Assembly: GCA_028564925.1 (NCBI GenBank)
Contig: CM053030.1
Span: forward strand, 405,185,603-405,249,602
Reading direction: 5' to 3'
Length of the DNA: 64,000 bases
DNA from: Lithobates sylvaticus
Lineage: Eukaryota; Chordata; Amphibia; Anura; Ranidae
Shown piece by piece: positions 33,705 to 44,716 of this stretch (the first letter of the stretch is position 1; each line of letters begins with the position of its first letter). The translations under genes were made by a program, and so were the position numbers. The notes under the pieces were generated by a model. That model was not told the origin of the DNA. It saw only the letters and a list, made by a program, of their open reading frames with translations, and ran no database searches.

Positions 33705-34632
33705 GTATTACAAATTTTCTGGCCCTTCTACCCGTAAAATATTCTACATATTTCTGCTGCAGTTCACGGGCGCTTTTGGGGGGGGAAGCCAGGATGGCCA
33801 GCTTCCAGGGCCGTCAGTGTTTCATGAAGTCTGGCCTCAGGCCCAACTGAGGCAACATAACTTGGATTAGTTCAAACTTTAAACAGTACCATTTGAAACT
33901 ATTCTGGCTGGCCCAGAGGATTGGTATCGGTTGAATTAGCGGTTGGGGGAGAGGGAGGGTTCCAAATGAGTTTGGGCTCCCCAAAAAAAGCCTCTGGCAC
34001 TCTGCATGGATTTAAGGACAACAATAACATTTTTACACATTTTAGGTGGTGTTTAGGGTAAAGTACTACAATGGAGCTGACAAAATACATTGTTAAGTGA
34101 CTAGGCTATAGGTGTATATGGGCCCAGGATAGCATGCTGGGGAGGTTAGTGAAGGCAAATATGCATGAAGGACAAAAAAGGAACTTTTAAAAATTCCAGC
34201 ATGCATGGGGACAAAAAGGACATTCACAGCATATTACAATCATGGTAATTAGGGAATGATGAAAGAAATACAATACATTAGCAAACATTAAATACATAGA
34301 ATGTGATGTTAAAGGAGAAAACTTACCTTAATATAGTCCTTCTGCAGGACCTGAATGATGGCAGAACAGGTCTCTGGAATAATGATTCCCAGAGCTTGCG
34401 GTGAGATGCCTGTTGAGAACTTGATGTCCTGCAGACTTCTCCCAGTCACCAAGTACCGCAATGTGGCGACTAGCCTCTGCTCGGGAGTGATGGCTTGCCA
34501 CATGCATGTATCCTGCCTGCTGATATAAGGGGACAGCAAAGCCAACAAATGGTGAAAAACGGGGTCCGTCATCCAAAGAAAATTCCTGAAATCATCAGGG
34601 TTATTTTCCTGGATCACCCACAGCAAAGGCAT
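33705..34632 (-). pseudogene. Harbinger transposase gene with catalytic core deleted
   Basis: Exon 1 (34632-34326) encodes MPLLWVIQENNPDDFRNFLW, then the helix-turn-helix region (ITPEQRLVATLRYLVTG, FSTGISPQALGIIIPETCSA). It ends at a clean donor, AAG/GTAAGT. The far 3' part (about 33880-33705) encodes ASVGPEARLHETLTALEAG and LQQKYVEYFTGRRARKF, which match the C-terminal tail of the family. Between them, where about 200 residues with the D-D-E triad should be, there are only some 450 bases with none of those motifs. The gene cannot make an active transposase. Confidence 0.78.
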
Positions 34633-34839
34633 GTGAGGTAATTGGTCACGCTAAAGCAACCAATTCTTGGTCCATGAACTCCTCCTTGCCCTGTTCATGG
34701 ACTGGGCTTGTGTCAAAGCAAGAAGCCCAACACCAAGCCCCTGCACAGCACAAACTCTACGAGTACATACCCACAACATGGCTTTAAAACCATCCAAGGC
34801 TTTTCCGACGAAAATTCCGATAGTGTGTACGTGGCATTA

Positions 34840-35103
34840 GGCTCTGTTTCCACTAGTGTGAGTTGTTGTGCGACTTGACACATGTGAAGTCAAAATCTAT
34901 ATATTTCAATGGTCCCCATTCTAATTGGTGCAACTCAAGTCACAGCGACTCCAAAAAAGGATTTTGTACTACTTTGTTCCAACTTTGGTGCAATTTGTTC
35001 TCTCATGGTTCTCACCAGTCGTATGACATCACATCAAAAATCGCATTGCAAAGTCGAATTGTAAATCACGCGACTTTTGGTTCCCAATAGTGGAAACTGG
35101 GCC
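34840..35103. mobile_element. PIF/Harbinger-type MITE A
   Basis: GGCTCTGTTTCCACTAGTG at the left and CAATAGTGGAAACTGGGCC at the right are inverted. TTA flanks both sides (34837-34839 and 35104-35106). The interior is rich in ACTTG/CAAGT motifs. Confidence 0.85.
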
Positions 35104-35106
35104 TTA

Positions 35107-35346
35107 GGCCCCTTTCACACTACTGTGACTTCACTGCGATTTTACCGCGATTCACAGTGATTTCAGGGAATGCCTGTGTAACTCGCATCAAAGTTGGATC
35201 AAAGTAGTGCAGGGACTACTTTGAAGGCGGCACGACTTGAGTCGTACTAATATGAATGGTTGTCATTGGAAATCATGGGGAACAAGCTGTCGTGCTACCT
35301 TGCAGCCCCAAATCGTGGGACAAGTCGAACAAGTGTGAAAGGGGCC
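35107..35346. mobile_element. PIF/Harbinger-type MITE B, sharing its TTA with MITE A
   Basis: GGCCCCTTTCACACTACTG at the left is mirrored by AAGTGTGAAAGGGGCC at the right. Its left TTA (35104-35106) is the right TTA of MITE A, and its right TTA is 35347-35349. Confidence 0.87.
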
Positions 35347-35349
35347 TTA

Positions 35350-36168
35350 AACACAAGGAACTGTAGCATTTCATTTTCACACAAGATTCTTCATTGGCCC
35401 CCTAGTGGAACCCTGAAATATTCTTTCGGGAGTGGACTTTCATTTTCACACAAGATTGTTTATATTGGAGCCTAGTGGAGCCCTGTATATCCCTTTGGGA
35501 GTGGACTTTAATTTCTATTATATCATTGTTTGATTTATAGTGGATATGCCTTTATTTTTCCACTTTATTGGTGGTTTTATGTATTGATGCTGATATTAAT
35601 TTTATCACTTTATTGTTAGTTTCATTGTGATTTTTATGGTCAGAGGTTTTGCGCACCCTTTTTTTTTTTTCCCCCTGTATCTGGAACATAGTGTGCAGCA
35701 TTACCCTCTAGCACCAAGCACATAATAATTTGGTGGTTTACCTGCAGGTACCCGCCATACCATTACACAGCCACTGAGCTCTGCACATTTTTTATAGTTT
35801 AAGATATCTATCTAGGACAGTGATGGCGAACCTTGGCACTCCAAATGTTTTGGAACTATATTTCCCATAATGCTTTTGCACTCTACAGTGTAGTTGAGCA
35901 TTATGGGAAATGTAGTTCCAAAACATCTGGGGTGCCAAGGTTCGGCATCACTGATCTAGGAGGTTTTATCATAGTCCATATTAGAATTTTAGCAACCTAG
36001 CCCAAGCCTGATGCTTTTGTCCCCGAAATGCATAGGATACTGTTTTACCACTGGTTGTCACTTCACTGTCAAGACTAAAAGCTACACAGACTTTTGAGCT
36101 GATCATCTGGTGTTTTGTTTCCTTTGTTCATGTAAACCTTTTAGGTCAGACATTTCCCATTTGGTGGG
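35350..36168. repeat. Dispersed-repeat region flanking hairpin element 2
   Basis: Contains a near-duplicate pair (TTTCATTTTCACACAAGATT at about 35371 and 35440, each followed by CCTAGTGGA and GGGAGTGGACTTT). It also has a T-rich GCGCACCC stretch (35651) and CCTGATGCTTTTGTCCCCGA at 36007. The last resembles a hammerhead core and suggests older Penelope-like sequence. No gene. Confidence 0.45.
35818..35953. mobile_element. hAT-type MITE with intact 8-bp target duplication
   Basis: CAGTGATGGCGAACCTTGGC is mirrored at the right end. Perfect flanks ATCTAGGA lie at 35810-35817 and 35954-35961. 136 bp, non-coding. Confidence 0.92.
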
Positions 36169-36182
36169 ACTGTTCCCCCACT

Positions 36183-38175
36183 GTGTAAATATGTGTCCAT
36201 CGCGCTACTTGGAGTATTCAGATAGTCTAAAATAAGTAAACAATAGTGCTGTGCGGCAAAATGTGGCGTTTTCACAAGTACACAAATAAGGATAAATATA
36301 TAAAGGAATTTTGCACAATAATAGCCAAAGAAATATAAATATAAAGTGCAATATGAATAATGACCAGTAGTAGGCGCTGGTGCTAATGAGAGGTGATTGC
36401 TGATTAGTTAAAATACATAACGTACATATGTGACTGATAATGAATAAATAAATTACATTATAAGGTAATATATGCACATATATGTGACTAACAATAAATA
36501 TAGCAAATAATATGTCAAATATTTAAAGTGTCATGTGCATAAAGACCTGAATTGGTTCTTGTAATAATCAATGTGCATAAAACAATATAAAATGGTGTAA
36601 ATCCGCGACTGGTGAAACACAAATAAAATAAATAAATATTGATATAAAAAGGAAGAATCAATAATAAAAATCGGAATAGAATAAAATTACAATTGTGAAT
36701 AAGTGATTAGGTGATTCCAAAATTGATAAAAATAAAGATAATAAGTTCATGTAGTCCCAGAATGGATAAAAATATATAAATAAAGCAGAGTCCAAATTTA
36801 TCCGTCAGATCCTAATAGTAAAGTGGTGTGTGGTCAGGCACAACCATCTCGTGGATCATACAGTAATGAATTTAGTAGTGTCAGTTCATCCAAATGGTCA
36901 ACACTTTCTAGATAATTTTTTTAAAAAGCGGTAGAAACGTGGTCCTGGTTTTCATATATTGTATCCAATCACTGGTCTCCTAGAACTCTCACCTTAAAGA
37001 TGATAAAGTAAAGCCTTTCAGGGGTATTCTATAGCCCCAGGTGGTTTAGATACAGATGTTCAGCAAACGTTGTAAGAGTAATGTACTTCTCCTTTAAGGG
37101 CGTTTAAACCTTAAATCCTGCAATGCTCAGTGTCACAATGACACAGCGCCAGGGGAAAGAAAAAAGGGGAAAGAAAAAAGGGGAAGCCTCCACTAGTGTA
37201 GTAATTTTAAATTATCATTAGAAATATTTATTCAAGTAATAAGGTGGACTCTTACATTAAGTAAAATAAAAACAGGCATAAAGGGTTAAAATTGCTCCTA
37301 GGCGTTCTCAGCGCCTTCTAACATCTCCTTGTGTGCTTCTCTGCCTACGGCCACTCCCTACGCATTACGACACGTCACGTGTCTTCATCTGGGGACTTCT
37401 GATGCTGAACATCTGTATCTAAACCACCTGGGGCTATAGGATACCCCTGAAAGGCTTTACTTTATCATCTTTAAGGTGAGAGTTCTAGGAGACCAGTGAT
37501 TGGATACAATATATGAAAACCAGGACCACGTTTCTACCGCTTTTTAAAAAAATTATCCAGAAAGTGTTGACCATTTGGATGAACTGACACTACTAAATTC
37601 ATTACTGTATGATCCACGAGATGGTTGTGCCTGACCACACACCACTTTACTATTAGGATCTGACGGATCAATTTGGACTCTGCTTTATTTATATATTTTT
37701 ATCCATTCTGGGACTACATGAACTTATTATCTTTATTTTTATCAATTTTGGAATCACCTAATCACTTATTCACAATTGTAATTTTATTCTATTCCGATTT
37801 TTATTATTGATTCTTCCTTTTTATATCAATATTTATTTATTTTATTTGTGTTTCACCAGTCATGGATTTACACCATTTTATATTGTTTTATGCACATTGA
37901 TTATTACAAGAACCAATTCAGGTCTTTATGCACATGACACTTTAAATATTTGACATATTATTTGCTATATTTATTGTTAGTCACATATATGTGCATATAT
38001 TACCTTATTATGACTGATAATTTATTTATTCATTATCAGTCACATATGTACGTTATGTATTTTAACTAATCAGCAATCACCTCTCATTAGCACCAGCGCC
38101 TACTACTGGTCATTATTCATATTGCACTTTATATTTATATTTCTTTAGCTATTATTGCGCAAAATTCCTTTATAT
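36183..38175. mobile_element. Hairpin element 2
   Basis: Flanked by the 14-bp duplication ACTGTTCCCCCACT (36169-36182 and 38176-38189). The left arm (about 36296-37060) and right arm (about 37401-38175) are near-exact reverse complements. They are separated by a 340-bp spacer. The 113-bp unpaired tail is at the left; its reverse complement carries GTAGCGCGATGGACACATAT close to the outer end. The spacer holds a hammerhead-like motif on the minus strand. No protein is encoded. Confidence 0.9.
37351..37392 (-). ncRNA. Degraded hammerhead-ribozyme-like motif
   Basis: The minus strand reads AGATGAA, then a perfect 6-bp stem (GACACG/CGTGTC) with a TGA loop, then GTAATGCGTAGGG. The hammerhead core is CTGATGA-stem II-GAAA; here both core boxes are one or two bases off. 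I infer a relic from layout and position within the hairpin spacer. Confidence 0.4.
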
Positions 38176-38189
38176 ACTGTTCCCCCACT

Positions 38190-38480
38190 TCCTGTCTTTC
38201 AAGACATCCATTTGACAAGATTTACTACCTATCTGTTTATGAAGATAGCAAGGTTTTGAGTGCAGTACCTCAAGTTTAATTTAAATTTATTCAACAATAG
38301 ATAAGACACCTAAACCCTTTAGAGGACCTTTGGGGTGTTTGGACCCTGATGAAGTCTGTTGCATTACGGACACAATGTGTAAATGTTATACCTGATGTTT
38401 GCATGTTGGTGTTATAATTAACTCTATATCAGTAATGATCTCCAACCTTCTTAGGGGTCCTTTGAAGACCACATGATTTC
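38190..38480. repeat. Repeat flank of hairpin element 2 with a second hammerhead-like relic
   Basis: ACCCTGATGAAGTCTGTTGC at 38343 followed by a GTCTG...CGGAC pairing resembles a hammerhead 5' core and stem II. The GAAA box is lost (reads ACAA). Probably part of the repeat unit into which hairpin element 2 inserted. Confidence 0.4.
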
Positions 38481-38483
38481 TGG

Positions 38484-38700
38484 TTAAGGCTCTGTTTCCA
38501 CTACTATGAGCTGTTGTGTGACTTGACACATGTGAAGTCACATGACAAGTCAAAACCAATGCATTTCAATGGTCCTCTAATTGGTGCGACTCAAGACTCC
38601 AAAAAAGTTTTTTTGCACTACCTTGTTCCGACTTCGGTGTGACTTGTTCTCACATGGTTTTCTCCGGTCACATGACATTACATACCCCTTACATACCTCA
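38484..38700. mobile_element. Truncated copy of MITE A
   Basis: TTAAGGCTCTGTTTCCACTA and the following bases match 34838-35030. The copy breaks off near 38690, so its other end is missing. Confidence 0.75.
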
Positions 38701-40371
38701 GAACAGCTCTGACAGTCTCCAGATACACACAGCGGTGAAAATGGTGGGGAATGCTGCTGATTTTTAATGTTTACTTTGTGTAACCTCCCTCCCCTCACTT
38801 CATTTGATGTTTTGTCATACCGTTGATTACAATAGATTGTAGAGGCTGAAAGGCTTATTACTACTGAACCTCAGTCCTTTAAACACACGCCCATATTACA
38901 ACCAAAACAGACACACTTTAGATCTTTTTTTTTTTAATATGGATTCTTGGCCCCTTAACCTGTTGCAATAGCTTTGCCCCGATACATAATTTTAGTCCAT
39001 CATCCGAGAACTCCCTGCTGCCCAATAGGACATTTCAGCATACTGGGCCCCACTTTAATTTTAGCCCAGGATCCCATTTTGTCTAAAACTGCTTTAAGAT
39101 AAACGGTGGGTTTTGTTTGCTCTTGTCCATTTATATGTAAAGAAATATTAGGAAATGTGGTCACGATGACATGCATACAGTAATTGCAGTCTGATGATTA
39201 CAACTATTTAGGAGTAGCAGCCATTTGCATTTACCGCTGCCTAATTGCAGTTTGAGAATGATGGCATTACATTTTAAATCAATTTACATTGCTGTAGTTC
39301 CCAAGAAATGGATCATTAAAAGGACTTTAGAGGTTAAATGCTACCCGGAGATGAGGAACATAAGAGATTCGATGTCCTCCTAGTTGTAAACATTGCTTCC
39401 AGATGGTGCACAAATGACACTGTGACAATTCTGGATAAAGTATTTTTAGATGAGAGTGGAACAGAAATGACTGACAGCACTGAACAATACACAGGCAGGT
39501 TGTCTGCTAAATGATCAAACACATTTTGTCTAGCTTACTAATGGTGAGCAGAAAAACTTGATTGATTTAGTGAAGAATGTGAAATAAAAATATTTCAGTA
39601 CAGGCAAACGGTTAGGGCTGGTTTAAAAAAAAAAAAAAAAAATGAAACCCCGGCAAAATAGATAGATTGGCTGCAAGCAGTGATCGAATGATGGTTTTCC
39701 AGCACGACCGTTCAACTTACAGCAGTTCACACAGACCGAAAGTCATCCAGTTCCTGCTGAACCGGACACTTTTTAGTCTGTGTAAACCGTGATTTAGACC
39801 AAAGGTCCAGGAAATGTCAACACCATAATAACTAATAATCTGTAACAAAACCCTCGGACCTCAGCAGTCAGTATGGGGAGCATGAAGACGAAAATAAATC
39901 TGGAACCTCTACCCCTCATAGCAACCACCAAGTGTCATTTATCAGCTGTCTTATGAGGATTACATGCATGTGTCCTTGTGTGGAGTCTCTCTGCTTTCCA
40001 GGATCCTCGCTGAGAGCGGATGGCTCTCGTGCAGTTTGCTGGCGGCTGCTTGTAGAATATTAGACAGAGACTATCAGTTCGCTTTACATCCAGCTTGGAT
40101 TTCTGGAAGAGCAACCACAGCCTCTATGTAACACTAGGGCCTACTGTAACACTAGGGCCGGTGCACTCTTTTTTTACTCTTGTCTTGGATCTTAAAAGCA
40201 CCTACCCTCACTAGCACTATGTAAGTGCACCCTATACTGTCAACAATTTGTATTAAAATAATGCTGTACTAGGATTTGGCTTGTGTTTTCTAGCAGTACT
40301 GTGTGCCCACTGTCTGACTGATGACTATAATTGTTTTAGCTGATCATATTAAATGCTTTATTTAACCACTT
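38701..40371. other. Unassigned intergenic sequence
   Basis: No gene, and no repeat family I can name. A poly-A run lies at about 39627-39642. A short direct repeat (CTAACACTAGGGCC/CTGTAACACTAGGGCC) is at 40130-40160. This is the longest stretch of plain sequence in the window. Confidence 0.5.
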
Positions 40372-40923
40372 GCCGACCGCCCGCCGCTGTTATACGTCAG
40401 CTACTTGAAGTGGAATATCTTTGTTATGGCAGCAGCTGCTAGCTACCATAACCCCGGTATCCACTTCTACAGCAGGCGGTCAACTTTCAGATAAAAGTGG
40501 TCTCAGTGGTGGATTTGCCGCAAGATCTCTTTTATTGGTGGTGGGAGAGCTGCCGGCGGAGGCAATCGGATCCTGTCCCCTCTGTTGTATGGAGCTGAGT
40601 GAGGGGAAGATGGCCCTCACCCGGCTCCATACCATTGCAGGGTGGAAGCGACGTCAAAACGTCACTTCCGCCCATAGCTCTTAAAAGGGACATTTTTTTC
40701 TTTCTTTTTCAAACAAACAATTTTATTTTTTATTGCATTTTTGTGTAAATATGTGATTTGGGGGACAACTTTACTGTTGTCTTATTTTTTAATTCAAAAA
40801 AGTGTATTTCTTCCAAGAAAAGTGCACTTGTAACACCGCTGTGCAAATACGGTGTCACAGATTATATTATTATTACAAGTATTGCAAGGATAAAATTTTA
40901 TATATATATATATATATATATAT

Positions 40924-41407
40924 TGTGGGAGAATTAGCTCGTGGGGATCTCCTTTTCTGAGTGACAGTCAGCAAGCAGGCACGTTCTTAAAAATCCGGCC
41001 GATGCCAGGTTTATTTACAGTAGGTTTGCAAAATAAAACAAAACAGTAAATTAAATCCTTGCCGTCCGGCGCTAACTAAAACAATAATCTCCTCTCTATA
41101 CAGTGCAGGGCTAGTCCCCGTCACCTACAAAACCTAAGATAAAGCAAACCTTTTCAGTCCAATATGCAGAGCTCCTCTCACTCAGGTTCCTTCCTGAGTC
41201 TCGACACCAGAGAACTGCTGTGCTCTCTTCCTGGTTATTTTAAAGTCCGGCTGCCTGTGGACTCCAGTGGACCAGAACATCCGGACCGGACCCCAGCACA
41301 CCACAGAGGCTGGAAAACCCGGGCCGGATTCTGGTTTAGTCCCTTTCAATGTAACGAATGCGAGGTGAAATGTACCTATGATCGTGTATCTCACCTCGCA
41401 GACCGTC

Positions 41408-41410
<3 letters not shown>
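40924..41410 (-). mobile_element. Solo LTR (LTR retrotransposon, family not assigned)
   Basis: On the minus strand it starts TGTGACGGTC and ends ATTCTCCCACA, the TG...CA boundaries of an LTR. ATAT lies on each side. It has an AATAAA signal near 41010. No internal region is present, so it is a solo LTR left by recombination. The age is unknown. Confidence 0.7.
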
Positions 41411-41473
<63 letters not shown>

Positions 41474-41474
41474 T
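41411..41474. repeat. (AT)n microsatellite
   Basis: Pure alternating AT next to the solo LTR; a shorter tract precedes it at 40897-40923. Confidence 0.97.
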
Positions 41475-41612
41475 ATTATATATAATGTTTGGGGGTTCCA
41501 AGTAATTTTCTAGCAATTTTTTTTTTATTTTAACCTGTAAACATCAAATCTCAAAACAAGTTTCTTGCTAAAAAAAAAATCTCAAAACAAGGCTCTGTCC
41601 TTAAGTGGTTAA

Positions 41613-42341
41613 AGAGGATCTTCGCCACCCAGAAAAAAGTTTTTTTCCCTAAATCCCTCTTACCTGGTTTGGTGGGTTATGCTCATTATGATGAAAGAAG
41701 ACCTAAACACTAACTATTCTTAAAAACATTTCTTCCCCCCTTCCTTCTGTATACCCTGTGTACTTACCAGCTTTTAATTTGCTCTAGTCTTGTTACATGA
41801 TCCTGCAGCTCCGGCTCCTCTATGTCAGTGAGTGGCTGCTGTGGGGGAGAAGATGGGAGCACCAAAGCACTGAGCCATGGGAGCCTAAGAGGGATGTCAC
41901 AAATCCACAGTTGTTGTCAAGTGTTTTTCTCTCATAAGGTGATTTAATTCACCAGAAGTAGGAGATTAACTTCTAAATTAACTTCAGCTTTCTAAAAACA
42001 ACCTTCCATCTGTGATTACTAAATATAATATGATTTTGATATACTTTACAACAGATTCCTACCATCTTTTATAGTGATACAGGCATTACAAATATTAACC
42101 TTAACATATTCAGAAGACAGTCAGCTATGACATTTTCCTGTGACAGGTTTTCTTTATTTTGAGACAGGGTAACCCTTTAAATTGGCCAAGAGGAGCAAAT
42201 CATTACAATCTGGTCCTGTAAAACTGAAGATCACTCACTAGAGTCACATTGTAACAATCAATATATCACCTATGTAGCAAAGCACATTTTATTCTACATA
42301 ACCTTAGATGTAATCTGAGAACAATAATTCCAAAACCGAGT
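41613..42341. other. Unassigned spacer downstream of OXSM
   Basis: No gene recognised. TTTATT at 42151-42156 gives AATAAA on the minus strand and could serve the OXSM 3' end. Confidence 0.4.
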
Positions 42342-42771
42342 TTAAAGTGGTTGTATACCCTTTTTTTTTATATTTTTACCTACAGGTAAGCCTATAACAA
42401 GGTTTACCTGTAGGTAAAATGAATATCTCCTAAACCTGTACGGTCACTTTGCATGCAGGCGCTGACGTCAGAGGCGCATGCGCTGTGAAGGTCCGGCTGA
42501 AGGTCCTTGCCAGAAAGCAGTCTCCCGCGTGCATGTTTGGGAGTGACGACATCACGGCTCCGACCACTCACAGCGCCGGAGCCGCAAACCTGGAAGACAA
42601 GCCGAGGGGAAATGTCAGCTCCCTCTGCAGTGACCGGGATCAGCTGCCGACACCTCGTTCTAAGGTAAGTATTTCATAATGAGCTAGTATTATATATAGA
42701 TTATACCTTTTGCCTTACAGGTTTTAAAAAAATAACAATAAAAAGTTTGTGCGGGTATACAACCGCTTTAA
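42342..42771. mobile_element. TTAA-flanked MITE, AGTGGTTGTATACCC type
   Basis: TTAAAGTGGTTGTATACCC at the left and GGGTATACAACCGCTTTAA at the right are inverted copies with TTAA at both edges. It lies 40 bases past the OXSM stop codon, so it is within or directly after the OXSM 3' untranslated region. Confidence 0.88.
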
Positions 42772-42811
42772 CTTCTGAAGTTTATCTAGAAAAATAATTA
42801 AAGCTACATTT

Positions 42812-43214
42812 TTACAAACTGCCAAAACAAAGTGCGGCATTGGTTCCCCCAAAACCAAATGAATTGCTTAAAGCTACACATCTCTTTCCAGGCTTCCACT
42901 GTTGGGCTTTCAAAGGAATATAATTAAGGTCGAACTCTGGTTCTGTCCTATCAAGGTTTAGGGTGGGTGGTAAAATTTTATGATAACAAGACAGAACCGT
43001 AAAAGAGGCTTCAATAGCACCTGCTGCGCCCAGCAAATGACCTGTAGCACCTTTGGTTGCCGATATTGCTAATGAATACGCATGTTCTCCAAAAAGTCTT
43101 TTGATAGCTCGGTTTTCAGCTGCATCCCCAAGAGGAGTAGAGGTGGCATGAGCATTAATGTAGGATATATCTTTGAAATGTAACCCTGAATCCGCAATGG
43201 CTGCTTTCATGCAC
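42812..43214 (-). CDS. OXSM: OXSM, second coding exon (C-terminal part)
   Basis: Encodes residues 326-459 of mitochondrial 3-oxoacyl-ACP synthase, entering in phase after acceptor TTTTTTTAG. It contains the two catalytic histidines of the KAS II fold: His348 in [12 protein letters not shown] and His385 in [13 protein letters not shown], with Lys380 just before. It ends [17 protein letters not shown], the usual glycine-rich C-terminal signature. The open frame continues past the acceptor into the intron to 43342, but that part has no family similarity. The total length of 459 residues equals what I recall for the human protein. A TTAA MITE begins 40 bases after the stop. Confidence 0.96.
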
Positions 43215-43503
43215 CTAAAAAAACAAAACAAAAATGTTAGGACAGGGACTGTTGAAATACAAAATTGCATTTTTTTAGTCTGCACTGTAAAATTTACTGC
43301 CAATTTATTTACCATGTTTATTTTTCTGTGCCATATTTTCATGCCCTAATTACACATAAGATTTGTAGATGCACCCTTTGGGCTTTTTCACATGGGTGGC
43401 CAAAGGGTGGTAAAAACAGGTGGTTAAGCTGCCCAATTCAGTTGCAGCCAGATGGGTTTGTACACATGCTGCAGCCGCCATGCTTGGTTTCGTCCCCCCG
43501 TCA

Positions 43504-43975
43504 AATTTAAAGCAGTTATAAAGGCTGAAGGATTTTTACCTTTTACCTCAATGCATGAAGGTAACCTTCTGTGTGCTGCACCCCCCCCCCCCCACAGCCC
43601 CTCTAATACTCACCTGAGCCCCCTTTCGATCCAGTGGTGTGCATGAGAGCCTGGGCTGTCCTGGGACTCCCTCTCCGCATTGGCTGAGACAGCAGCATGA
43701 GCCAATGGCTCCCACTGCTGCCAATCACAGCAAATGAGGATAGAGCAGGAAGCGGGGCAGAGCTGTGGCTCCATGTGTCTTATAGAGGCATAGAGGGCTT
43801 GGGAGTGAGCACGCACCAGTGTCCTCATAGCAGGCGGCTTGCTGTTGGGGACACTGGTCAAGGAGGAGCCAGGAGCGCCTCCGGGGGACCTGAGAAGAGG
43901 AGGAACAAGGCTGCTCTGTGCAAAACTATTACACAGAGCAGGCAATTATGATTTTTTTTTTTATAAAGCTGAACC
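43504..43975. mobile_element. Non-autonomous element related to 6922-7377
   Basis: Begins TTTAAAGCAGTTATAAAGGC and ends near ATAAAGCTGAACCTTTAA. The middle (poly-C, CTCACCTGAGCCC, GCCAATGGCTCCCACTGCTG) parallels the element at 6922. Confidence 0.6.
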
Positions 43976-43984
43976 TTTAATAAT

Positions 43985-44300
43985 ACCCCCAAAAAAATTT
44001 AAATTAAAATTAAAAGCCAGCAGCTACACATACTGCAGCTGCTGGCTTTTAACAATAGGACACTTACCTGTCCTGGAGTCCAGCGATGTCTGATGTTTCC
44101 ATCAGCTGTCGGGTGCTGCCGCCACCATTGCGGGTAAGGGTGCCCAGCAGTGTAGCCTTACGGCTTCATGGCGGGAAACCTACTGCGCATGCGCGAGGCC
44201 CTGCTCCTCTCTCCTACTGGCCCGGCGACAGGGAGAGGAGGAGGGAGCCCCGTGGTGATGTCACAGGCCGCAGCCCAGACTCCGGGAAGGTAGGGGACCA
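43985..44300. mobile_element. Non-autonomous element fragment (CAGCAGCTACACATACTGCA type)
   Basis: Starts with a short hairpin (AAAGCCAGCAGCT...AGCTGCTGGCTTT), then CACTTACCTGTCCTGGAGTC and GC-rich sequence. The right end merges with a truncated TTAA element. Confidence 0.5.
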
Positions 44301-44716
44301 GATGCACGTGGCCGCAATCGCCGCCGGGCACGAGCTCCAGCATGGGGATTTGTGTGTGAAGCACACAAATCCCTCTCCTGTCAGAGGAGAGGAGACATGT
44401 CGTTTGTTGCTAGTAAGTAGGAACAGCGAAATGTCTCCTCTCCTACTCAGTCCTATCCCCATACAGTTAGAACACACATTTAACCCCTTGATCGCCCCCT
44501 AGTATTAACCCCCTCCCCTGCCAGTGTCATTTACACAGTAATCAGTGCATTTTTATCAAATAGCACCAAAAGAAAGCTCTATTTGTAGGACGCAAATTTC
44601 ATTTTGGTACAGCATTGCATGACCGCGCAATTACCAGTTAAAGCGACGCAGTGCCAAATTGTAAAAAGTGCTCTGGTCAGGAAGGGGGTAAAACCTTTTG
44701 GGGCTGAAGTGGTTAA
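44301..44716. mobile_element. Left-truncated TTAA-type MITE
   Basis: The right end GGGGCTGAAGTGGTTAA and the block CATGACCGCGCAATTACCAG match the full copies at 19893 and 46241. The left end is missing. Confidence 0.75.

Larger units (their letters stand above)
23240..34836. mobile_element. Two-gene PIF/Harbinger element with later insertions
   Basis: Contains a Myb/SANT-like gene on + (23462-32964) and a transposase gene on - (33705-34632) in convergent orientation, the classic vertebrate Harbinger layout. The right end reads CGATAGTGTGTACGTGGCA before TTA at 34837-34839, a TWA-type target. The left end lies about 23.24-23.40 kb but I could not pair it with the right end. About 8.2 kb is a Gypsy element in the first Myb intron. 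Confidence 0.75.
40372..41612. mobile_element. TTAA-flanked MITE enlarged by a solo LTR
   Basis: TTAACCACTTGCCGACCGCC at the left and AAGTGGTTAA at the right. The TA-rich interior has been invaded by a solo LTR (40924-41410) and carries long (AT)n tracts. Confidence 0.82.

Noticed and set aside
43215-43342. N-terminal extension of the second OXSM exon
   Set aside because: The open frame passes through a clear acceptor. Residues before it have no similarity to OXSM, while the spliced join gives the full protein.
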